Of a stretch of 20,593 bases of DNA, positions 1 through 6,818 are shown piece by piece; the first letter of the stretch is position 1; every line of letters begins with the position of its first letter. Both the position numbers and the translations under genes were made by a program. Under the pieces are notes generated by a model. It was not told the DNA's origin. It worked only from the letters and a program-made list of their open reading frames with translations, and made no database searches. Source of the stretch: Planctomycetota bacterium (GTDB lineage Bacteria > Planctomycetota > Phycisphaerae > Sedimentisphaerales > Anaerobacaceae); contig JADFHU010000010.1 in NCBI GenBank assembly GCA_022567055.1, positions 1 through 20,593 of the forward strand, read 5' to 3'.

Positions 1-2
1 AC

Positions 3-290
3 CGCGGCTGGTGGGCCCCGAAACCTGGGGTCTGGGAGGGCGACCCAGCCCATCGGGCCGAGAAGGAAGAGTTTTGGGATACCCTGAAGAACTGTCTCAG
101 TGCGTTGCCTGAACCACTGGCCCATGCTTTTATCATGCGAGAGATGGAGGAGCAAGACGCCGATGATGTTTGTCAGACCTTGGAGATTTCAAACTCCAAT
201 CTCTGGGTTCGGCTACACCGGGCTCGATTGCGACTGAGGGACTGTCTAGAGTTCAATTGGTTCGCTTCCAAGGAGAAAGACTCAGAATGA
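3..290 (+). CDS. ECF-family RNA polymerase sigma factor, C-terminal part (5' end outside window)
   Basis: This frame is open from the left edge, so the start and region 2 lie outside the window. The visible ~95 residues are sigma region 4. An acidic stretch leads into LPEPLAHAFIMREME and then a helix-turn-helix with the motif SNLWVRLHRARLRLRDCLE, which is characteristic of ECF sigma factors that recognise the -35 element. The tail NWFASKEKDSE follows. The stop TGA overlaps the ATG of the next gene in an ATGA arrangement, so the two are translationally coupled. The next gene resembles a zinc-finger anti-sigma factor, which fits an ECF sigma/anti-sigma pair. The region-4 assignment is secure. 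The stimulus and regulon cannot be read from the sequence. Confidence 0.85.
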   Translation, partial: RGWWAPKPGVWEGDPAHRAEKEEFWDTLKNCLSALPEPLAHAFIMREMEEQDADDVCQTLEISNSNLWVRLHRARLRLRDCLEFNWFASKEKDSE

Positions 291-586
291 AATTCCTTGC
301 TGACGTACGGATGCTCTTATCGCTATCGTGTCGGCTGGCCTCCCAACTGTTGTCCAAGGCCCAAGATACACAATTGACCCTGACGGAGCGTGCCGCGCTC
401 CGCCTTCATCTGCTGATCTGTCGCTCCTGTCGGCGTTTCAATCGACAGTTAATCCTTCTACGCCAAATTCTCCGCGTTCTGGTTGCCCGGGCCCGCGCAG
501 GCCACGCTTTGGAAACGCCCCTCCCCGCGGGGCAGCGCCGGCAACTTCTCCAGCGGATTGGCCGTGCCATTCGAAAAAATATATAG
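287..586 (+). CDS. Small zinc-finger-type anti-sigma factor
   Basis: A 99-residue protein whose ATG at 287 overlaps the sigma stop (ATGA), which decides the start. It contains HLLICRSCRRF at about residues 45-55. This is the HxxxCxxC core of zinc-finger anti-sigma (ZAS-type) domains that hold an ECF sigma factor in a redox- or metal-sensitive complex. It is very basic and has no convincing membrane segment, so it is probably cytoplasmic. The inferred role is to sequester the sigma factor encoded just upstream. Small proteins of this type with a similar HL..C..C signature often follow sigma genes in planctomycetes and proteobacteria. The identification rests on the motif and on gene order. Confidence 0.7.
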   Translation: MKFLADVRMLLSLSCRLASQLLSKAQDTQLTLTERAALRLHLLICRSCRRFNRQLILLRQILRVLVARARAGHALETPLPAGQRRQLLQRIGRAIRKNI

Positions 587-766
587 TTTTCCTGTAAGCA
601 TTTCACCCCGCCTCACGACTCACCTCTGTTACGTCAAAACGTGTCTGGCCCGCTTGTGCCGCGGCGCTTGGCTACGGGGGTTGCCTAGCGACCAGGGCCT
701 CCGGGCGAGACGAAATCGATTCAAGACTTCACCGACTGTTTAAACGGATTCACCGCGCTCAATAGC

Positions 767-1477
767 GTGACCCTGCCTCGACAGGGGTCGCGTGTTTTCT
801 TTGTTTCCGGCTATGATGCGGGAACCGAGACCAACACGGAAGACTTTGCCGACATGGTGCCTCCCTGCCAGGGGCTCAGTGGCGTGAGCTCGACTGACGC
901 CGGCACCGGAGCCACCAATCCTAGTTTAGCGGAGGGGGGTGTTATTCATTACCATGAGGGCATTGTGGGCGGAGATGACCTGCTGGCGGACCTTCATGGC
1001 TGGCAGAACCCTGTTGCCAAGGTGACGATTACCTGTATGGATGAGACCGCCGATCGGTTCGCTGCTCCCTTGGGCGGCGGCGGTTCAGTACCGTCGGTGA
1101 ACACCTATGCCACCGGGCGCATTGAACTGAAGATCGATTGGGAACACGAGACCGTGCACTCGGCCCTTTTCATCAAAGGCCTCAGTGGGATCACGCAGGC
1201 GCACATTCATGTCGGCCTGCCCAGCGAGAGCGGCCCGCCGGTCGCATTCCTATATGGCATGACTCCGGCAACGGATCTGGTGGAGGGTCTGCTTTCTCGT
1301 ACAGTCATCAGCACGGACGACTTACTGAACAACTACGCGGGCGATTTTCGGGCTTTTGTCGACGCTTTGCGGAGCGGTCAGTTGTATGCCAACGTGCATA
1401 CAGCCGACAACGCGGCGGGTGCCATCCGAGGGCAGATCGGTGTAGTTGCCCGGGAGCACCGTCAGTACCGACGCTGA
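767..1477 (+). CDS. Spondin_N-like plus CHRD domain protein, probably 5'-truncated
   Basis: From the GTG at 767 the product is 236 residues. Residues ~10-95 (DAGTETNTEDF, then GGVIHYHEGIVGG) look like the C-terminal half of a Spondin_N domain. Residues ~115-228 form a CHRD domain, with AHIHVGLPSESGPPV and the closing YANVHTADNAAGAIRGQIG. CHRD proteins are normally exported, but no signal peptide is present. The frame stays open and coding-like upstream as far as 689 (after a TAG at 686-688) without an ATG. The N-terminus therefore seems lost or frameshifted, and GTG 767 is only a nominal start. The function of such proteins in bacteria is poorly defined, with a surface or extracellular role inferred. 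The domain calls are good; the gene's intactness is doubtful. Confidence 0.65.
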   Translation: MTLPRQGSRVFFVSGYDAGTETNTEDFADMVPPCQGLSGVSSTDAGTGATNPSLAEGGVIHYHEGIVGGDDLLADLHGWQNPVAKVTITCMDETADRFAAPLGGGGSVPSVNTYATGRIELKIDWEHETVHSALFIKGLSGITQAHIHVGLPSESGPPVAFLYGMTPATDLVEGLLSRTVISTDDLLNNYAGDFRAFVDALRSGQLYANVHTADNAAGAIRGQIGVVAREHRQYRR

Positions 1478-1574
1478 GCCTAGGTCGAGACGACTCGCTT
1501 AAGCATCTTAGATCTTCGGCACACCTTTCTCAAATGGGGAGGTGTTCCGCGGCCCTTTCAACACCGCATCTTGA

Positions 1575-1754
1575 CCCCAGGAGTTTAGGAGATTTACTTT
1601 TCGCCTGGTCTGCGAAGATCCTCCCGGGGGCGACTTGAACGGGGACTGTCGGGCGGACTCGTTGGACCTGGCGATGTTATCCGACAATTGGCTGGTGGAC
1701 CGTAGTTTGCAATTGCAGGACCTGGCTCAAGAGTCGCTGATCATGCCGGGTTAA
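1575..1754 (+). pseudogene. Remnant of an exported protein: C-terminal dockerin-like tail
   Basis: This 59-codon open frame follows a TGA at 1572-1574 and ends at TAA 1752-1754. It has no start codon of its own. It encodes CEDPPGGDLNGDCRADSLDL followed by AMLSDNWLVD, the calcium-loop/dockerin-like tail (D-N-D-C-R..D..DLA.L...WL) that ends many large exported planctomycete proteins. Nothing resembling the body of such a protein precedes it in frame. It is probably the decayed or frameshifted 3' end of a larger gene, possibly the same one as the CHRD gene just upstream. The motif is clearly visible; the link to the CHRD gene is a guess. Confidence 0.55.
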
Positions 1755-2311
1755 TTCCCTTGGTTGGGATTGGGGCCGGATTGGGACTGCCCAGGGGGGC
1801 CGTCTCTGCGTAGATGTCCATTGCCGCGTCGCTCATGGCTGCTACCCGGTCCGCGTCCACCCCCACCCCGTCGGCCCCTCTGGCGCCCGCGGTTCCACCG
1901 TTCTTGCATCCTTTCCATGCGCGACTTGAAGTCAGGTTCCCATTTGGCGAACTGCTCTTCCGTGAGAATGGTCTTCATGGAAGCCACCATCTCATTGATG
2001 TGCGTTTTTGACTTCTCGCCGGCTGCTCTGCGCCTTTCGCGCAACTTTGCGGCCTGCTCCTCAAGGAGTAGCTTCACTTGCGCTTGCTGGTCGTCGGTCA
2101 GTTGCAGGTCCTTGGTCAGGCCTTGGAGAATTCGCCCAGAAGGGAAGGGAGATGGTAGGGGCCGAATTCTCTCGCGCAGAACGAAGAAGGTGAAACTGGC
2201 ACCCAACACGAATCCGGAGGAGAGGATGACGACGCCCAGCAGGGCCATGGCCAGTTTCTGGCGCCGCTTAAGGGGTTGCGTTTTCTTGACGATTTCGACG
2301 TTGTCGGACAT
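1751..2311 (-). CDS. Membrane-anchored LTxxQ (Spy/CpxP-like) periplasmic protein
   Basis: A 186-residue protein with a basic cytoplasmic N-terminus, one membrane helix at about residues 20-46 (MALLGVVILSSGFVLGASF) and a periplasmic helical domain. The domain holds LTDDQ (71-75) and LTEEQ (116-120), the paired LTxxQ motifs of the Spy/CpxP/heavy-metal-sensor superfamily. These proteins act as periplasmic chaperones or stress sensors. The C-terminus (~140-186) is low-complexity Arg/Gly, then Pro/Gln/Asn. It starts 17 nt after the stop of the small membrane protein and is the third gene of an ECF sigma operon, so a role in envelope stress sensing or anti-sigma control is reasonable. The specific ligand is unknown. 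Confidence 0.75.
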   Translation of the reverse strand: MSDNVEIVKKTQPLKRRQKLAMALLGVVILSSGFVLGASFTFFVLRERIRPLPSPFPSGRILQGLTKDLQLTDDQQAQVKLLLEEQAAKLRERRRAAGEKSKTHINEMVASMKTILTEEQFAKWEPDFKSRMERMQERWNRGRQRGRRGGGGRGPGSSHERRGNGHLRRDGPPGQSQSGPNPNQGN

Positions 2312-2328
2312 GGCCTACTGCAATCCGC

Positions 2329-2586
2329 CTAGAGGAGCGCATCCAGGACGGCTGGATCAAAGTAGTCCACCACGGAGCCGCTCAGCGTCATCCACCCGTT
2401 GATGGCATAGAAGAGCGCGATGGCCGCCGCCGCCGCCGAAAGCCCCGCCACGAAGGAGAGGGGTGTCAGGCGGATGGATCCGCGCGCCGCGATCTCTGCT
2501 ATCACATTTTCGCCCACATGAAAGATAGGCGTGGGGCCTTGGCAGGCTCGCTCAAACAACGCTTCTATTTTTCCTAACTTGTCCAT
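2329..2586 (-). CDS. Small single-pass membrane protein in ECF sigma operon
   Basis: An 85-residue protein. Residues 1-35 are soluble and probably cytoplasmic. Residues ~42-66 (LSFVAGLSAAAAAIALFYAI) form a membrane helix, followed by a short tail ending in DALL. Its ATG lies inside the 3' end of the sigma gene (13-nt overlap in another frame), implying coupled translation. I recognise no family. Position and topology suggest it sequesters the sigma factor at the membrane, as a minimal anti-sigma, but no zinc-binding motif is visible. Expression is well supported by the overlap and operon position; function is inference. Confidence 0.65.
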   Translation of the reverse strand: MDKLGKIEALFERACQGPTPIFHVGENVIAEIAARGSIRLTPLSFVAGLSAAAAAIALFYAINGWMTLSGSVVDYFDPAVLDALL

Positions 2587-3137
2587 TCAATCTCATCCAA
2601 TACATGTTCTTTTTCGGCGATCGCCAACATCTTCTTGCGTGCCCGGTAGGCCCTGGTCTTCACCACCGGCACAGTCCAGCCCATCCGATCGCCAATTTCG
2701 CGGATACTGCATTTGTCGAAGTACATCAATGTTAACACCATTCGGTCCGCGGGTGCAAGTTTGTCAAGCAGGCGGTGCACCAGCCTTGAGATGTCCGCTC
2801 GGTCACCAAAATCCTGCGGGGGCGCCTCGATTTCGGCGGTTTCATCCAAGTGAACATGTTTTCGTTCTCTGGCATTGCGCTTCCAGAGGCGATACCCCAC
2901 ACGGGTCGCGATGGTCTTTAGCCAAAATACAAAAGGCGCCTTAAACCGATAGCTGTCCAGGCTGAAATAGGCCTCGACAAAGACCTCTTGCACCAGTTCT
3001 TCACAGACGGCGGCGTCCTGACTGAAACGCCACATTAATCGGGCCACATCTGCTTCATATCTATCGACGAGCTGCCGAAACGCTTGGTGATCTCCATTTT
3101 TGGCCGAATCTATGTCGGCACGATCTTGTTCGTTCAC
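2574..3137 (-). CDS. ECF-family RNA polymerase sigma factor
   Basis: A 187-residue sigma factor of normal ECF length. Region 2 spans roughly residues 15-90 (FRQLVDRYEADVARLMWRF; EELVQEVFVEAYFSLDSYRF; FVFWLKTIATRVGYRLWKR). Region 4 spans ~120-175 (LAPADRMVLTLMYFDKCSIR, then IGDRMGWTVPVVKTRAYRAR). The start used is GTG at 3137, since no better ATG precedes region 2. It overlaps the following small membrane protein gene and heads a three-gene operon with a Spy-like protein. It is divergent from a secreted Gly/Arg-rich protein that may be part of its regulon. The upstream region carries an almost-perfect -24/-12 element with one extra base. Confidence 0.9.
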   Translation of the reverse strand: MNEQDRADIDSAKNGDHQAFRQLVDRYEADVARLMWRFSQDAAVCEELVQEVFVEAYFSLDSYRFKAPFVFWLKTIATRVGYRLWKRNARERKHVHLDETAEIEAPPQDFGDRADISRLVHRLLDKLAPADRMVLTLMYFDKCSIREIGDRMGWTVPVVKTRAYRARKKMLAIAEKEHVLDEIEWTS

Positions 3138-3168
3138 TAGGTATCACTTTTGGAAAATATACTTTTTT

Positions 3169-3191
3169 CACTACAGAAGTAGTGGTTTTTT
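3169..3191 (+). terminator. Terminator-like hairpin in divergent intergenic region
   Basis: CACTAC (3169-3174), loop AGAA, GTAGTG (3179-3184), then G and six T's (3186-3191). On the plus strand this has the form of a small intrinsic terminator. No plus-strand gene ends here, because both neighbours point away from it. It may block antisense transcription or shape the leader of the ECF operon. The 6-bp stem is short. Confidence 0.35.
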
Positions 3192-3253
3192 CACGCGTAA
3201 GGTAACACAAAAGGGGGGTTTTCCGTCCTTCTTTTCGACACCACCGATAATTC

Positions 3254-3270
3254 TGCAAAAAAAAGTGCCA
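3254..3270 (-). promoter_or_regulatory. Near-consensus sigma-54 element with one extra spacer base
   Basis: Read on the minus strand the sequence is TGGCAC, eight T's, then GCA. The consensus -24/-12 element requires ten bases between GG and GC; here there are eleven, so it is one T too long. It lies about 120 nt upstream of the ECF sigma GTG in the correct orientation. The extra base sits in a homopolymer, where either a real slip mutation or a sequencing error is possible. As written it should be weak or inactive. Confidence 0.3.
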
Positions 3271-3412
3271 GACCGTGACCCCAAGTCCACCCTGCCCACT
3301 GGAGGATAGACGACTAGGCGCCTTCTGAAAAGCAGGCCGATCGAGGCCAAATCGAGTCTTCAGACTGGACCTAAAATTGACATGCTCACCCATCCATTTG
3401 AAAGGAGTTACC

Positions 3413-4042
3413 GTGCTGAAGAAAAAGACATTTCTGGGGATTTGCGTAGGCTTCCTCGCCGTTGCCCTGGTGGGAATGGCGTTCGCGCAGCCTACAAGGC
3501 GTGCTGAGGGTGAAAGAGGCGGCCGCGGCGGTCGCGGCGGGTTTGGCGGGCGGGGTGGAAGCCCTGAGGATTTTCGCCGAATGATTACGGATCGGCTGAA
3601 AGAGCAACTGGAGGTGGGCGATGACGAGTGGAAGATCATCGAACCGCGGCTCACCAAAGTAACCAGCCTACAGAGAGAGGCTGCCAGCGGAGGCAGGGGC
3701 GGATTTGGCGGATTCGGTGGCTCCAGTCGCGGTCGCCCCGGTGGGGAGGCTGGACGTCGTGGCGGCGACGGTGGAAGGGGCGGTCCCGGTGGACGTGGCG
3801 GTCCCGGCGGTCGGGGCGGTGAGGCCGGTGAGATGAATGCCACTCAGGCGGCCACTCAGGCCCTGCGCGAAATCCTGGAGAAGGATGATGCCACCGCAGG
3901 TCAGATTAAGGCGAAACTGACGGCCCTGCGAGCAGCCAAAGAGAGCGCCCAGCAGAAGCTGGCTCTGGCTCAAAAGCATCTGCGGGAGGTCTTGACACTC
4001 AAGCAAGAGTGTCGGCTGATTCTTTTTGGTCTGCTAAACTAG
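3413..4042 (+). CDS. Secreted Gly/Arg-rich protein with helical C-terminal domain
   Basis: A GTG at 3413, eight bases after an AAAGGAG ribosome site, gives 209 residues. Residues 1-25 (MLKKKTFLGICVGFLAVALV, then GMAFA) form a signal peptide cleaved before QPTRR. Two RGG-type low-complexity blocks (~35-48 and ~92-128) flank a short helical segment (SPEDFRRMITDRLKEQLEV). The last ~75 residues are predicted helical and end with LREVLTLKQECRLILFGLLN, a tail like that of LTxxQ/Spy-related planctomycete proteins. It is probably periplasmic and may respond to envelope stress with the divergent ECF operon. The Arg/Gly-rich C-terminus of the Spy-like protein at 1751-2311 has a similar composition. No catalytic motif is seen. 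Confidence 0.7.
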   Translation: MLKKKTFLGICVGFLAVALVGMAFAQPTRRAEGERGGRGGRGGFGGRGGSPEDFRRMITDRLKEQLEVGDDEWKIIEPRLTKVTSLQREAASGGRGGFGGFGGSSRGRPGGEAGRRGGDGGRGGPGGRGGPGGRGGEAGEMNATQAATQALREILEKDDATAGQIKAKLTALRAAKESAQQKLALAQKHLREVLTLKQECRLILFGLLN

Positions 4043-4055
4043 CGACACCGAGTCG

Positions 4056-4099
4056 ATCGCCCACGTTCGTTCTGCACACGCGCGGCGGACGTGGGCGAT
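4056..4099. terminator. Stem-loop between convergent genes
   Basis: ATCGCCCACGT (4056-4066) pairs perfectly with ACGTGGGCGAT (4089-4099) across a 22-nt loop. It lies between the 3' ends of the Gly/Arg-rich gene and the convergent sigma-54 activator gene. There is no U-tract directly after it. A third copy of GCCCACGT at 4129-4136, followed by CTCTTTTT, could instead pair with the central arm and form a T-tailed terminator on the plus strand. Confidence 0.5.
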
Positions 4100-4142
4100 T
4101 CATCCTGCCCTCCTCACGAGGTCCCTTGGCCCACGTCTCTTT

Positions 4143-5687
4143 TTACGTCTTGTTGCGACGATAGCGTCGATAGTCAATCCCGAGTTCCCTGACCTTGTAC
4201 GTGATGATTCTGGGGGTGGAACCTAAGTCTCGCGATGCGGAGGTCAGGTTTCCTCCGGATCTCTTGAGGGCGTCCACAATGATATCCCGTTCGAAGAGTT
4301 GAACACTCTCTCTCAGCGATCCAGTTCCTATGGTGTCCGACGCGTCGGACGTCTGAAGCGTGGGAGGCAGGTGGTGACTGTGGATGACGCTGTCGGTGGT
4401 GAGCAGAACAGCACGTTCCAAACAGTTCTCCAACTCTCGTACGTTGCCGGGCCAGTGATAGGCCACCATCATGTTGATCGCGGGCGTGCTGATACGACGT
4501 ACCGTCTTCCCCAATTTTTTGGCGTACTGCTCGACGAAATGGTCCGCCAGGAGCAGGATGTCATCCTTTCGTTCGCGCAGGGGTGGCAAGATGATGGGGA
4601 AAACATTGATACGATAATAGAGATCTTGTCTGAAGGTGCCGTCATCGACGGCCTCTTCGAGGTTTCGGTTGGTGGCGACGACGATGCGTGCATTGGTCTT
4701 TAGGACCTTATTGCTGCCCACACGTTCGAACTGGCGTTCCTGCACCACTCTGAGCAGCTTGATCTGTGTCACGGGTGAAAAATCACCGATTTCATCGAGA
4801 AACAGGGTGCCACCGTGGGATTCCTCCAAGCGACCCTTGCGACTCTGCACGGCGCCCGTGAAAGCCCCTTTCTCATGGCCGAAGAGTTCGCTTTCCAGCA
4901 GGTTTTCATTGAGCGCTGCGCAGTTCACCTTGATGAAGGGCGCGTTGGCCCGAGGGCTGGAGTAGTGGATGGCATGGGCGACGAGTTCCTTACCGGTCCC
5001 CGACTCTCCGCGAATGACCACGGTGGTGTCACTCGCGGCGACTTGATGGATCTGCGCATAGACGTCGCGCATGGCATTCGAATTTCCGAGGATGTTTTCA
5101 GGGCGAAAACGGGTCTCCAGTTCACGGCGTAAGCGCGTGTTCTCATCTTCCAACGCCCGGACCGCCGATTCTTCCTCACGCCGAGACCGCACGTCATGGG
5201 CGATCATACTGGCAACGATACTTAAGAACCGCATGTCTTCCTCGAGAGGTGAGGGCTCCGCATAGGGCTTGTCTATGGAGATGGTGCCAACGACGTCTTT
5301 GGCCAGGCTGATGGGCACGCAGATGAAGCTCAGTTCCTGATCCACGGCGCTCGAACGATTGAACCGATTCAAAAAGGCGGGCTCCTCCGATATCTTGGGG
5401 ACAATGATGGACCGCCCACTCTCCATGACCTTTCCCGTGATCCCCTCGCCGATCTGATAGCGTACCCTCCGGCTGCGCTCCTCTGAAAACCCGTGCGCGA
5501 CTTCGATCATGATCTCGCTGCGGTCCTTGGACAACAGCGTGATCGTTCCGTGCTGGAGACCCAGGTCATTGCTCAGCGTGTCCAGCACCTCCGCGAGGAT
5601 CTGCTTCTGGTTCAAGTCGGCCATCAAGACACCACTGATGCGGTAGAGGGTGTTCAGGGCCTGCATGTTGTACTGGGTTGTGGTCAT
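4143..5687 (-). CDS. Sigma-54-dependent transcriptional activator, NifA-like (GAF-AAA+-Fis HTH)
   Basis: A 514-residue protein. Residues ~10-165 form a GAF sensor domain, ~170-195 a coiled-coil linker, and ~200-435 the AAA+ sigma-54 activation domain. That domain has Walker A GESGTGKE (227-234), the sigma-54-contacting loop GAFTGA (274-279), Walker B GTLFLDEIG (293-301) and the closing WPGNVRELENCLERAV. Residues ~460-510 are a Fis-type helix-turn-helix (LKRSGGNLTSASRDLGSTPR). Architecture and the C-terminal IITYKVRELGID are NifA-like. No nif genes are in view, and the inter-domain Cys pair of oxygen-sensitive NifA proteins is absent. It drives open-complex formation at -24/-12 promoters, such as those at 5779-5794 and 18396-18411. 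Nitrogen control of urea use is inferred. Confidence 0.88.
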   Translation of the reverse strand: MTTTQYNMQALNTLYRISGVLMADLNQKQILAEVLDTLSNDLGLQHGTITLLSKDRSEIMIEVAHGFSEERSRRVRYQIGEGITGKVMESGRSIIVPKISEEPAFLNRFNRSSAVDQELSFICVPISLAKDVVGTISIDKPYAEPSPLEEDMRFLSIVASMIAHDVRSRREEESAVRALEDENTRLRRELETRFRPENILGNSNAMRDVYAQIHQVAASDTTVVIRGESGTGKELVAHAIHYSSPRANAPFIKVNCAALNENLLESELFGHEKGAFTGAVQSRKGRLEESHGGTLFLDEIGDFSPVTQIKLLRVVQERQFERVGSNKVLKTNARIVVATNRNLEEAVDDGTFRQDLYYRINVFPIILPPLRERKDDILLLADHFVEQYAKKLGKTVRRISTPAINMMVAYHWPGNVRELENCLERAVLLTTDSVIHSHHLPPTLQTSDASDTIGTGSLRESVQLFERDIIVDALKRSGGNLTSASRDLGSTPRIITYKVRELGIDYRRYRRNKT

Positions 5688-5778
5688 TATTTTCCAGCAT
5701 AAAAAAGGTGGACATTACCGGGCACTCTAGTACAATACCCCCTTGCATGGTTTTCAGAAAGACATAATTGTAACAAGC

Positions 5779-5794
5779 AGGATGCTGTGTTGCA
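5779..5794 (+). promoter_or_regulatory. Candidate sigma-54 (-24/-12) promoter of outer-membrane protein gene
   Basis: AGGATGCTGTGTTGCA matches the essential GG, ten-base spacing and GC, with a full TTGCA at -12, but lacks the CAC of the -24 box. It lies about 115 nt before the ATG at 5910, divergent from a sigma-54 activator gene, which is a classical arrangement. No TGT-N10-ACA NifA site was found nearby by eye. Confidence 0.55.
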
Positions 5795-5909
5795 AATATG
5801 TTATTTTGATCAAGCACCCAGTGGACGGAGCCGCCCAATTACTCGTGCTTTCATGGATAGGCACGTGGCCTGTCTGCAGAATAGGGATTCTTTATTAAAG
5901 GGAACAGTG

Positions 5910-6716
5910 ATGGCTAGAAAAACAGGGATTGTAGTGGTAATGGGGGTCATTCTGTCTGTGGCGAATACTGGAGTGTTTGCGCAGGGAGGCATGGACCTGG
6001 GGGATGTTTCATTCGAGGTGACCGCAGACTTCTACGGTAAGTATATTTGGCGCGGTCAAAACTTCACTAATGGTACGGTGTTTCAACCCGGGGTGTCCGC
6101 CTCGAGCGGCGGCTTTACCCTCTCAGCCTGGGGGAACTATGAGCTGGTGAGGGTTAACAATAATAGGGATGAGTTCACGGAGGTGGATCTCACCCTCGAC
6201 TATTCGTTTGACTGTCCCCGTGTCGAGGGTTTGGCCTATTCAGTGGGCGTCATTTACTATGATTTTCCCGAAGTCGCATCCCCTGCGGTAGCCCCTTCGA
6301 CGGAGAACACGACTGAACTCTATGTCGGAGGTAGCTTTGATTGTATGTTGAATCCAACTGCTACCTGGTACCAGGATGTCGATGCCGTTGACGGCAGCTA
6401 TCTCTCGCTGGGCATTGGCCATTCCATCGAGAATGTTGTCGAGGTCATTGAAGGTTCACCCGTTTCGGTCGACTGCTCCGCCAGTCTGGGTTGGGGTGAG
6501 GGCACCTACAACAACTTTTACTGGGGTGCCGGCACCGGTTCCGAACTGAATGATCTTGTACTTTCCCTCGCTTTGCCATTTGAGTATGCCGGCATTTCCA
6601 TCTCTCCTTCGGTCACCTATGTGCAGATCGTGGGTAGCACCATTGAAAACAGACTGGCTGCCGGTCTTGATGATTTTGTCTTTGCCGGTGTCAGCTTGGC
6701 AAAGTCCTTTAAGTAG
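5910..6716 (+). CDS. Putative outer-membrane beta-barrel protein, TorF-like
   Basis: The start is ATG 5910, preceded by AAAGGGAAC; upstream in-frame ATGs lack a signal peptide. The product has 268 residues: a signal peptide (MARKTGIVVVMGVILSVANT, then GVFA) and alternating beta-strand sequence. It begins FEVTADFYGKYIWRGQNF, typical of the TorF/Gcw_chp family of putative porins, and ends in aromatic-rich strands and SLAKSFK. The motif YSVGVIYYDF with a later GHSIENVVEV is shared with the barrel at 11755-12579, so the two are paralogues. It probably forms an outer-membrane channel. The substrate is not visible, but both paralogues flank urea genes and urea or a related small nitrogen compound is a fair guess. 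A strong terminator follows. Confidence 0.78.
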   Translation: MARKTGIVVVMGVILSVANTGVFAQGGMDLGDVSFEVTADFYGKYIWRGQNFTNGTVFQPGVSASSGGFTLSAWGNYELVRVNNNRDEFTEVDLTLDYSFDCPRVEGLAYSVGVIYYDFPEVASPAVAPSTENTTELYVGGSFDCMLNPTATWYQDVDAVDGSYLSLGIGHSIENVVEVIEGSPVSVDCSASLGWGEGTYNNFYWGAGTGSELNDLVLSLALPFEYAGISISPSVTYVQIVGSTIENRLAAGLDDFVFAGVSLAKSFK

Positions 6717-6742
6717 TATTTCCAGACACCTGGTATGAATAG

Positions 6743-6776
6743 AAGAGCCCAACATTCTGTTGGGCTCTTTCTTTTT
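6743..6776 (+). terminator. Rho-independent terminator
   Basis: AGAGCCCAACA (6744-6754), loop TTC, TGTTGGGCTCT (6758-6768), then TTCTTTTTC. It is a perfect 11-bp stem with a T-rich tail, 27 nt after the stop of the outer-membrane protein gene. It separates that gene from the convergent urease operon. Confidence 0.93.
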
Positions 6777-6818
6777 CATTCAAGGGTAGGGTTCTTGCCG
6801 ATCCCTAGGCTCCGTCTT

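Noticed and set aside
1764..2402. Plus-strand 212-codon open frame
   Set aside because: It mirrors the Spy-like gene on the other strand; the translation is Arg/Pro/Ser-rich with no family features.
3061..3843. Long minus-strand open frame encoding a Pro-rich protein
   Set aside because: It is the antisense of the Gly/Arg-rich codons of the plus-strand gene and overlaps the ECF start region. It has no ribosome site or domain.
4143..5687. Calling the sigma-54 activator nifA outright
   Set aside because: Domain order is NifA-like, but no nitrogen-fixation genes are seen and GAF-AAA+-Fis activators have many roles; the symbol was left empty.
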